From: Rapana venosa
Taxonomy: Eukaryota > Mollusca > Gastropoda > Neogastropoda > Muricidae
Assembly (NCBI GenBank): GCA_028751875.1
Contig: CM054158.1
Span: 12,442,195 to 12,506,194 of the forward strand
Direction: 5' to 3'
Length of the DNA stretch: 64,000 nucleotides
Position numbers and translations under genes: made by a program. Every line of letters starts with the position of its first letter. The first letter of the stretch is position 1. This document shows positions 1 through 12,100 of this stretch, in pieces. The notes under the pieces were generated by a model. The model ran no database searches. It saw only the letters and a list, made by a program, of their open reading frames with translations, and was not told the origin of the DNA.

Positions 1-41
1 TGAATTTCAACATAGTTTGGTTGCTGTTCTTTTTTTTCCAG

Positions 42-187
42 ATCGCTGGCTAGCATGTCTGACAATCTGTTGGATCATGGCGGTGAGTTTGGCGGTCTGA
101 GTTCTCTGGAGTTGATGGAGGGGGTGGACATGAACACAGGGGTCACCCCCATCAAGTACATGTATGGAGAGAGCGGGGCCAGTGGGG
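42..187 (+). CDS. MYB: Myb exon a (first exon in window)
   Basis: A polypyrimidine tract and CAG precede it and GTGAGT follows. It enters with one base of a split codon, codes for 48 residues including NTGVTPIKYMYGE, and leaves one base (g). Confidence 0.8.
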
Positions 188-3100
188 GTGAGTAGAGTTG
201 TTCAGTTTCTATAAGAATAGAGTTAACTTCACTGATATTTGTCTTATCATACATGTTATACAAATGATTTTTTTTTTTTTAAATACGTGCGCGTGTTATT
301 ACTTTAGACTGTTCAATATCTTAAAAGAACATAGTATTAATTTAATTGATATTGTCTTATACATGTTATAACAATTTGACTTATATTATTAAAATGTGTG
401 AGCATGGGTACGAATGCTTACAATGTGCGAGCGTGCGTGCGCGAGTGACTGTTTGTGAATGTGCGGACATACGGGTTTACTAGTGCGCACATGAGTAAAG
501 TATTTTTGTTGGGGTGGGTTTGTGGCTGGCTGAGATATTGCTGATTTGTGGATGCTTTTTATCTCATGATGGGTGCGTGCTGATGTTGGACAGTTTGTGT
601 GTGTTTAAAATATTATGTTTATATGTTTAAATGTTTATTGTTTTTATGTATGGCGAGTAACCCTCCGGAATTTCTCTGTCTTTGAGATAATAAAGCTTTT
701 GAATTTGATTGTGTGCCTTGATAGTTTTCCTTGTTGTTGGGCATTCCCTGGCTTAACAATGGGGGGTGTCACCCAGAATATGCAGTGTCTGTCTCATTCA
801 TCCTACCTGGCAATCACTGTGAGAGTGTTAAGTACACCCTGGATGACTTTGCATGTGTATGGCTCTTTTCAAATACCTCAATGCGGGGCAGGATAGCCTA
901 GGTGGTTAGAGCGTTGAGCAACTGCTAAGGCATCAGTAGAGGGGATGTTTCCTGTGGAGTTTACATCAGTACCGACTCCTCTTCCCCGAAAGTCCTTTGG
1001 ATAAGACTATTAACCGACATACATAATAAATGAAAAGAATTGATAACGGGTGATCTGCATTTTTTTTGGTGATGCACTTACCCCATGGAGAACAGTCTGG
1101 ATGGATTTCATGCAGAGAAATCAGCCTTGATTGAAAGTGATTTACCCTATATTACATATGCTGCACTGTATTAAACTATACAGCACTGTATTACACGCAC
1201 TACACGCACTGCACACATACAGTACATATCTGTAATACACCTCTCTAACTGTATACCAACTAAACTCACTACACACTCTACACTATTTACACTACCACTG
1301 TGTATGGCACCATACTACACTTTACATCACACTAGTACACTTACACACCAACTCCCCCCCCACCACCACAACAGCACAACACAATAATATAAAATCTGAA
1401 GTTACATTACCTATCATTTGGTGATTACAGAACAATACAGTACAACACAATACCAACAAATAAACCCCCCCCCCCCCCCCCACAAAAGCTAGTGTGAACA
1501 GTTGTTCAGTGACCACAAAATGGCTTCAATACAAAAATGAGCAGACTGCACCACAAGACATTGAATTGACGCGAGTTATGTGATGTTTTGGTAGATATGC
1601 GCTATGACGGTCCCAGCTTGGAGAAGGTGTCGATGAACCACAACAGCCATTTGTCAGTGCCGTCTTCCCTTGGCTCCAAACTGAGCAGCCCACCCTCCAT
1701 CCTTCGCAAAAGTCAACGCCGAAAACATGTGAGGAGGAGGAGGATGTGTTGTGTTCGGTTGGATTGTAGTGGGGTTTTTTTCTTTATGTGTGTGTTTTTG
1801 TTTGTTTTTGATTGGACTGTGTTTGTGTAATAACATTTTCTATTGAAAGCTGTTTATTGTAGTGTATTCTTGTGTAAATTGTGCTGTATTGTATTGTGTA
1901 GCATTTTGTTGTGTTGTATTGTAGGGATGTGTACTGTATTTGTATGTTGTGCTGTATTGTGGTTTGTGGTAAATTTGGCTGTATTGTGTTATGTGATTGT
2001 GTTTATTGTGTTGTATTGAAGTGTACTGTATTATAATGTGTTATGTTGTGTTCTTTTGTTGTATCGCACTGTGCTGTGTTCAGTTTTGTTTTGTATGCTC
2101 AGCTGTGGGTTGTGCTATTGTATTGTAATGTGTTTCTGTTGTATTGGTTTGTATTGAAATCTATCCGTATTGAAGTGTATTGCATATTGCGTTGTGTTTT
2201 ATTACATTGCATTGTATTATGTGTGTGCGTGTTTACATTGCATTATATTGTATTTTACTGTATAGAATGTTTTGTTTAGTATTTTGTAGTATTGTATTGG
2301 AATGTATTGTATGCCTTTTTTGATAGTCGCAGAATTTCCCATGTGAAATTCAGGCAGTTTTCCCTGCGAAGAGCATGTTGCCACTGACGCAGTACTTTAA
2401 AAAAAAAATTTTATTTTTTAAAAATTTTTTACATTTTTTATGTCTGTATGTGTATTCATTTTTCTATCAGAATGTGTTGGGTTTTTTCTGCAGAAATTTG
2501 CCAGGAAGCATTCTCCTGCTGTGAGTTCCCTTTATTTTTCTATCTGTGTGTGTATACTTTCTACAGAATTTTACCAACAATATTGATTTTCGTTTGCTTT
2601 TTTATGTACGCTTAGCATATGTTGCACAAGGACCTGAGTTTATTGTTTCATGGACCAAAACTCCTGGGTGGTAAATGGCGAAATAGCCTAAGTTCAGATA
2701 AGAATCAAACCTGTGACTTTGCTTTGTAATTTTGGGCGTAACTACTGGACCACATTCCTGTACAGTTTGGATTACAAGGGTGCTTAAGTGTACTTAATAA
2801 AGAAAAATCTTCAGAAAACAAAAAACGACAAAATAAGCACAGAACAGTATTAAATTTGATTCAGATATTGTTGTGATTCACTTTTTATTCAGTTTTGAGC
2901 AACTCCCTAAAGCATAAATAAGCTTAGGAAAATTAAAAAATATATATAAACAATAACAGCAATCAGTCAAAACCCAGGCCCTTACATATTCACTAACATG
3001 TAGGAAATGTGATAAGAAATAAATGAAGTAGAGAAAATGAATTCAGGACCATAAAAACAGAAAGATTATATCACGTATTACTCCCTTCTCTCGTTCTCCG

Positions 3101-6100
3101 TCCCACCCACATTCTCACACCCATATACAGTTTCCTTTATCGTGATATCCTTGCATTTCAGAAACCATTCCGTCGTATCCGAGAAGATCCTTTGCTGATG
3201 TCAGCACATGATGAGGATGATGATGACATGGATGATGATCATGATCTGGATCGTGATGATCATGAGGATGATGATCAGGAGAACAAAGATCCCATAGCCA
3301 ACACTCAGTCGCCTACCCCCATCACACCTACAGGGACCCCCATCAAAAACCTCCCCTTTTCCCCATCCCAGGTAAGTCTGGTGACTAGTGCCTATCACAT
3401 CAAAGGCTGGTGGACTCTATAGTAGAGTGGTTAAGACCATTTGACAAAATCCTGTAGGTCCATGAAGTCATGGGTTCAATTCTCGGCAACAGCATCTGGT
3501 GAACTAGGGTTGGGGGGGGCTTTAACCATCTCCCAGGTCAACTTAAAGTGCATACCTGCCAGTACCTTAATTCCCTTTGTGTATATATGCATATGCAGAT
3601 CAAGTATGCAAGTTTTAAAGATCCTGTAATTCATGTCAGCATTTGGTAGGTTATGAAAGCACTAACATATCCAGCATGCATCCTGTACGAAAAATGAGCT
3701 CCTCTAAAGTCGGAATGTCAGCAGAAGTTACTAGCACAGGAGAATACCAGGCACTACACATCTGACTGGGTAAGGAAATTCAGAAGAGAAAAAAATCCAA
3801 GACTGTCAAAAACAATTGTTTGCACTTCATTGATTGTTTGGGTTTTCCTCTTTCTTATTTTTCCTCCTGATTTTTGTCCTTTAAGGCTTTAAAAACAAAT
3901 GTCATGGAAAACGTTTTCCTTTTTTTTGTTTGTTTCTTGAGTAGAATAATCCTATGAACACTTCTCAATGTAATCATCGTTAGTACTGTTATCATTATCA
4001 TCATTACAATCATCACAATCATCCTTATTGCTATGACCGTCATGGGTGTCCAGTTTCTGAACAGTCCTGAGGCAGCGTATGGCAGTGGGAAGCTGACGTC
4101 CACTCCGGTCACTGCTTTTGTCCCTGCCTCCACAGCTACCCACGCTTCCTGCTCTCTTGCGTCCTCGCACATGCTGGGGTAGGTGGCTTGAGGCTTTGGG
4201 CGTGCTGAGGAATAGTGCTGTGTGCTCTCCTTTATCGTAGAGTTATTGTGTGGACATTATTTTTAAAAAAAAATCATCCCTTATTTTTTGTAGCTAAGCT
4301 GCCTTGGTAAAAACACAATACATTATTACTACCTTTGCTTTTGGAAGTTAAAACAGTTGTGTATCAGTATTGTCTCAACTTCTTGATTTCTCTTTGAACT
4401 CCTGGAAAAGTTGTTAGGGGGCTGACTGAATTTTTCAGGCAGTGTATTTTGGGCAAAGTGAATTCATGGTGGAGCCCGTCCCTTTCCAGGCTGCAGGCTG
4501 GGTATCTTCAGGTCATTCACTAGCTGTAGCTAGTCTGATTTTCTACAAAAGATGGATATTTTTTTGGACATGTGTACAAGATGTTACCTTATGCAAGCGT
4601 TTGCACATGGGATCTTAGAGGTTGCCACCTCATCCAAAGGACTTTGTCAGTGGAGTTAACAAGCAGTGTAACCTTCAAGGGAAAGATAATTTCAAGCAGA
4701 CACCTCAGCAAACTGCTGGCCCTGCGCCCCCATTTTTGGCCGTTTTCCAGCTTAGCAAGCTGTGGCTCATCCACAAAACGCGCTCCCTCTTGCTCATCAC
4801 TTGTGGGAATCACTGTGAGACCATAAGTATACATACACTGGATGAGAAGTTTGCATCTACGATTTTTCAAGTACCTTACCATATAGACAGCCACACTCGC
4901 TTCAAAGGATTTTTTCTCCAATAAAGGAGAGAATAGGTTGTAACACGAAGAGGTGTGGTGGCTGAAGACAATCTCAACCTTTTAAAGCATAACAACATTT
5001 TAATGTAAGCCCTGGCACTTAGCTTACATCAAAAAATGACAAAACTTTGGGTCATGTTTATAGTCTCATCCAAAGGACATTTCAGTAGCATTGAGTCAGA
5101 CATAGTGGGACCTCCACTGATTGGAGAAACAGCCTCAGACAGACACCAGGGAAGATCTTGTACATCCTCAGTCAGGTTTGTGCCGTAATTGTTTCACAGG
5201 CAGGGAGGCAAGTCCACCACTCCAGTGACCAAGGGGCCCTTCCTGGAGTCCTCTCCCCGCACCCCCACTCCCTTCAAACATGCTCTGGCTGAAGTGGAAC
5301 GCCGTGCCAAAGCCAAAGAATGGGTAGGTCGTGGAGATATATAATATACATACATGCCAGTTCGGGTTAGATGGGTTAAGGGTGTGTTGTTCCTTTGGTC
5401 TGTTGTTTTGTTTGGGTCTGTGTACAGCTGACTTTTTCTTGTGTCCGTGTTGTGTTTGTAGTATGTGCGTGTGTGTTTAGTAAGCAAGTAAGGTGTTTTT
5501 GTATATATATGTCTGTGTTGTGTGTGTATGTGCATATTGTGTGTGGTGTGCTTGCATATGCATATATGTGTGTGTTTATGTGTGCATGCATGTGTAGAAC
5601 AGACCAAAATTGTATACAGTGGTTGTAGATTAAACCCTATCAAAATTATACAGTATATGCTAAATGCTGAGTATGACACTTGACATGACCATACTGGTAT
5701 TACTATTGTGCCCTTGCTGCTAAGCCATGTGGACTGCTTACACAGAGTCCTGGTGAGCTGAACGACCTGGGTGAGGTGCTGAAGGACTGTGAGACAGGCT
5801 ACGAGGCCGATCTCTCCACCGGGGTCACCCCTGCTATGCACACCAGGCATTCCAAACGCAAGCCCAACAAAGAGGTAGTGTTCTAGGTCTTGGCCACTCT
5901 GGCTTTTGTCTTCACGTTTAGTTCTAGAAACTCATGTTTTTAATTGAATGCTAATGGTTAAACTGAAGATACCTTTTCACTTAGTTATCCGAGTTTTATT
6001 TGAAAGAAAAGTTGAAAGTACTAACTGAAAAAACCTACATGCTTATTTTCGTTTAATAACCTAGTTCTGTTTGAAAGAGTTGTTGATACTTGTATGCATG

Positions 6101-9100
6101 TGGACAGTTGATTTCATATGACTGTCATGTCATCATTATGTTCTCGAAGCAACTAATCACTGGAAATCTTGTTTTCCTTGTGGATAAAATGTGTAAAGAC
6201 TATTGGCTTGTATTATAGTTATGGGCTTTATTGTATTTGTATTTAAAGAGAAATAAAATAAGTATTTTAGTAACACTAATCAGACTATGAAAGACATGAT
6301 TAGAAAGGATTAGTTAGTGTTAAAAGTACTTTCACTTCTTTGAGTCGGTTACTGTACCAGAAGAGTTTTGATCATGTTTTTAACTTCGTGGGGTGAAACA
6401 TGCAGATTGTACATGTTTCGTAAAGTTTTTTAAAAACATAGATTTGGGTGGGGGGAAGCATAACATTACAGATTATCAATTTCAGTTACTCTTTCTGTTT
6501 CTTCCCATTTTTATATTGTTCAACTCCCCCACCCCCACATGTTTTTTGCTACTTTTATTTATTTATTTATTTTATACTTCAAATTATCTTTTTAGGCTAT
6601 GTGTGTTATCAGTTGAGAATATTTATACTGGACAAAGCTTTGTATTGTGCTGGACATCTTGGTTGGTCTGAGCATATGATTTATTTGGATAATCAGTTTC
6701 GAGTCTAGAGGGGATATATATATATTCCTCAGCATTTATTCATTCATCTTATTTTCCTTATTTATCGCATTGTGCTGTGCTGAAGCTTTGGTGAAAGGTG
6801 TGGTTTTAAGCCTTGTTTAGAATATATATATTGTCTTGTTTATCATGGATATAAATTTTATTGTTTTGCAACACCCAAATTCTCAGATTTTAGAGAAAAA
6901 GAAAAAAGTCTTAATTTAAATTCTTCTGGTGGATTATTTCTTTTTGAGGAAAAAAGTATTGTACAAGTCAAGAATCATATTTTGTCATTAGAGGAGTTTT
7001 GAAATAACAAATACTCGGTGAAAACATTGCTAAAAAAGTAAGGTCATTGAGAAAAAGGGAATGAATTACTTCTTCACATCATCTTTTTCTGTTGATTGAT
7101 TTGTATAGATTTATTTCTGGCCCCTGTGGTTGGTAGGGCAAGATTGGATTGGACTGTGTAGGTTAAAAGCAAACTATACAGAAGAGCAGATTACTGTAAG
7201 AACAATTATTTTTAAAAACCCATAAGCAATGAAATTCAGTGAAGCAATCAGGATGCAACGGTAAAGCTAGAAATAGTAAATTTTTGATGAGATGTCTGCC
7301 ATACTTGTAAGAAATCCATAATCAGTGAAATTCAGTCATGCGATTTGGATGCAAAAGTAAATGCTGAACTTAATGAAGATTTTGCCATCCCAGCTTTGCA
7401 TGTACTTCTTGTGTGTTCATTTTCAGTGGTACTGTTGTGCAGGGGTGTACATGCATTTATATGTGTGGTGCATTTTTCGCTCCTTGTGTACTTGTGAACA
7501 GAAGCATTCGTCATTATGATAGGAGTGGGAGGGTGGGTGTGCATTTGTTGCACTTTAACTTGCTTTACTTTAGTGATACTCCAATTTATATCAAGAAACA
7601 ACCTGATGGCTGTAAGCTTTTTAACTTTACAGTGTGTCAGAAAATGATCTTTAATTTCTGGTAGAGTTTTAAGAATCGTTGATCAATGTTGACATTTTGG
7701 TCATCTACTAAAACAATGTTCAGACAATTACATTAATCTTTAATTTTGAAACATTCTTCTTCAAACAGTGTTTTAATTAAGTTTTAAGTTTTGGTTTTGG
7801 ATTCTACGATGGAAGGGGGATTTATTCTTCATCAGTTTGTGTCATTTTCTCCCTTTATTTTTTTTAGGTTTTTTTCCCCCCTTTATTTATTCGTTTCTTT
7901 GTTTGGGCAGTGTTTGTTGTTGTTTTTTGGGTGTGCAGTGTTGATTCAAGACTGGCAATATAAAGACCCCCACATATTCTATTTCATGGCTGCATGAAAT
8001 TTTAAGTAGTGTACCCTGACCTCTGATGAGAATCAATTGTTAAAGATCAGAAGACAAAAAAGGAAATTGGGGGTCAGTTGCATTAGAGGGTAGTTCTAAG
8101 CAGTTTGTATACCATTTCTGGTTTCATTCCAGAAGTCAACTTGTCTTTTATAAGAGTCGACAAGATAACTGCAGCTGACATAGCAGTCTTTTAAAAAAAA
8201 ATTTTTGTAAAATATAATATAAGATCGATGTAGCAGGTTTGGTTGGGCAGCATAGAGAGGGGTGGGGGGGCAAATCCCTTAGTTGAGGTGGGTTTTTTTT
8301 TTTTCTTCATAGGCTTCTGTTTGGAAATCCTGGAATCAATATTGGTTGGTTGGGGGTGGGGGGGGAGTTCTTATATGGCCTAGGTTTTTTTTCTCTTTAA
8401 AAAAAGAAAAGAAAAAGATATTAGTCATTTAGCCATTACTGTCACAACTTGCACAACACCCCTACTGAGTAGGACAGAACCCCCCCCAAAAAAAAACCCT
8501 ATAAAAATCTGAATGCTGCATGTGGAGCTCGTTATGCATAACCGGCTGTTCCTGTGACTGCAGCATATTCAGCACAAGCGTGTGCGTCAGTCGCTGGAGA
8601 GCCGGTGGGCCTCTGTGGAGGAAGAGAAGAAATCCTTCCTGCTTTCACCTGAGACCCCAGTAAGAGCACATGATACTAGAGTAAACCCCCCTGAACATGA
8701 CCTTGACCGTAACTCAGAAATAGACGAAACTCGATTAACGGTAAGACAGAAGTAAGTGCAAAAAAGCATATTATGAAACAGTGGTCAAAAGTATCAACAA
8801 GTTGCAGACAAGTGTAAAAACAAAAAATTCCTGAGGTAAGTGTCGGCCAAAAGTGGAGAAGGGGTACCACCATTGTAAAGTTGGAGCGAATCACTGACAG
8901 GATTCTTGTTTGCTTGAATCTGTTTTGTAGTGTAAACTTGTTGACATTTTAGTCTGCAGAGAAAGCATTTTGTTGTCTTACATGGACCAGTTAGAGAATA
9001 TTATCGACATGAAGGTGTAGGAGAATGGTTATGGTCAAGCCATGTTTGGGGGTTTGGTTTAGTGTTTGTGTAAGAGCACCAAACCACTTGGGTTTTTTTC

Positions 9101-12100
9101 TCTGCGTTTCCCTGTATTTTTTTGTTCTTCCTGCTTTTTATCCATGATTCATGTAAGAGTACCTAGCCACCATGTCTTCAGTCTTCCTACCTTTCATTTA
9201 TTCCTTCTCTCTCTCTCTCTCTCTCTATCTCTATCTCTATCTCTTCTCATCCGTCCCCTTTTCTGCTAGTCTTGGTGAGTTGCTTGCTGTGGCTTTTTTT
9301 ATTTATTTTTTTAGTCTTTTTATTTTATTTTATAATCTTTGTGTTCTTAATGAGTTGTATGCATGTCTTTTTCACTCCCTTTTTTTGGGTTAATTGCATG
9401 TTTGGGGTCTAGTTTTTATAACACTTTTTTGTTTGTCAAAAAGTGCATGTTTGACTCTAGCTGTAGGTTTGAAAACTAGTGGATTGGGTATCTGTGTTAG
9501 AAATCATCAGTTTGTATGCACCTTTGTATGACTTAGTTGCAGAATTTGATAACTCTGGCTGTGTGATTTTTGTGAAGACAGTCTCATGTGATACGGCTTG
9601 GAATCAGCTCTTTTTTTTTCTATCTTCCTTTGTAATATAGATTCTTGTTTGTGTACAAAACAGTTGCATGGTGCATGGCATCAAATTAGCAGCAGCTTTT
9701 TCTTCTGCACTCTCTTGTTGGGAAAGATGTGTAGCACCTGGTCTTTTCCTCTGCTTGTAACTCTGCAGGAGACAAAAAACAACAACAAACAAACCAAAAA
9801 AATACAAAAAGCCCCCCAAAACAATAAACAAACAAAACTCTGCAGGAGATCTGCTTGCTGGCCTCAGCTGACACATTCAGGCTTCAGAGCAGCTCTTGAA
9901 ACAATTCATATGAAAAATGCCAGAAAGTAGTTGTTAGATTTGCTTGGGAAAAGGCAGGAGCATGGACTGGGAAGGCAGAAATGAGCAAGAGGTCAGGAAA
10001 AAGACAAACAAGGAGAGTGCTAAAAAGGGGAAATTTTCTAGCTCAGACCTCCTGGAAGTTGGAGATACTGTTTATACTGAAAGAACCTCTCGCATTCCCA
10101 CTTAGGGGAATTAACAGCTAACTCTTCTCCTTACAGCCATTTGCAATATAATGCCGGTTTCAGTTGTGTCAGACGCGTATGTTCTTTTTGTTATGTGGTC
10201 TACAGCTTAACACCTCGAGGGTGAACCAGAATATGCCTTTGACTCATCCCATGTGGGTATCGCCCTAAGATTTTAAGTACACAATGAATGAGAAGTTTCC
10301 ATGCAATTAATTTTTTTTCTTAAGTGTGTCACCTTCAGGTAGCCAAACTCTGCTTTGAGAGGATTTTTTTTTTCTCTCCATACACAGGTTGCTACGCTAA
10401 GAGCTTGTCATGGCTGAAGACAGCCTTAACATAACATCTTGGTATAACTACATTTTAACCAAGGCCTTGGCACTTAGTTTACATCACTAATTGACAAAGC
10501 TTTTGGCTTGGGCCATGTGTATGTAATGAAGCCTTGAATCATCTCATTTTGGACAGTTATTTGTAGTGTAGCAACTCTTTGTGAAGCTTCTATATCATAT
10601 ACAGAGCTATTGTGTGTTATGTAACGTTGAACGGGCTCTTTCGTGTATATTGATTTGCTGTGTAGGATCTATTTGTGTAGTGTCACTGTGTGCATTTTGT
10701 GTGTGTAGATTTATAGTGTACCATGTAACATTGAATTCCCTCTTTGTATATCTATTTGTACTGTGGTTTCTAGTTCGAGCAGATCTTTTGCATGTTATGT
10801 AGCCTTTAATTACAATAGTGCTTCAAGCTGACAATTTTCTTACTTACACTGGTATGTCTGTTGATTATATCAGAAAACATATTTTTTCTTGGTATCTTCA
10901 CTTGTAGTGTTTCTGTGTATCGGAAATGGCGAGTATGGTGTCGTATGTTGGCTATATCCACACAACATAAAATTCTGTATATTTGGCTGCTGCTTTTGTG
11001 GATTTTTTTGCTTGATGGAATTCTTAGAAATTTGTATATCAGCGTATTGTCATAAAATTATCAAACAATTCATTTATCAACATGTATAGCCTAGTGGTTC
11101 TGATACATCATTAATATGTTGACCAGTATATGTGTGTGTGTGTTTATTTTGACATGTATTTAAAACTAGTTTAACTGGTGTGTGACTGTATTGTGACATT
11201 TCTGTGGTCTTGGTGTCTCAGGCTTCAGGAGTATTCTTTGGTATGTGTTTTATTTTAACCATTCCTGTACTTTTTAATTTTTCTCCCCAAAAACGTTAAA
11301 AGAGGGTTTTTTTCTTTTATTCTTGGTAACAAAATTTTTGTCTGTAAATTTCCTTTTTCCTTGTAACTTGATCTGAATATTCTTATTATATATGTGTTTC
11401 ACGATTTTTTAATTTTTTTTTAATACCATCTTTCTTTGTAAAGAAAGAACACGGAACTAACCAAAAACATTGTTAAGTCTGGAAAAGAAATCCTGGCACA
11501 TTGTAGATGAGAATGTACATTGTCATGTACCTTCCCTCCCCCCCCTTCCCCCACCACTTCCATCCCCACCCCACCTCAACCTCTCTCTTCACTCCCATGC
11601 AATGTTCCCATAAGATCAAGAGAACCCACGATGGAATACTGAGAGGAAAGTTTATCACAACAAGTGTATTATTTATAGATTGGACCGTTGTCAAGTCATG
11701 GGTTGTTTTTTTTCAGTCAGGAGACACTGTAGCTGTAGGATGTCTTATCAGAGCAGCTTTAATATAAAGATACTTGCAGCCTTGAGAAAATGTAGAAGTT
11801 GGTTGAGGTAATGTTTTTCTTCACATGAGCACAAGCTTGAGCTTGGTAGATGAAAAGACTGTGTCTCAGTCTGCTTTGGAAAATGAAATATATAAACAAT
11901 GTGTTTCATTTTCCAAAGCAGACTGAGACACAGTATGCCTCAGTTCTGCTGGAAATGAGTTAGGGTCGTTTCCAACAAGGTGTCATTTCAACATACTGTG
12001 ATACATCAGTATGTATCCCCTCTTGGCTGCAGAAAATTGGATGATGATTACTTGCAGTCTTTTCAGTCACATGTGTGTTTTAAGTTTGTGTTATACATGC

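Noticed and set aside
3855..4172. Minus-strand open frame of about 105 codons
   Set aside because: Antisense to Myb exon e and its intron; no family resemblance.
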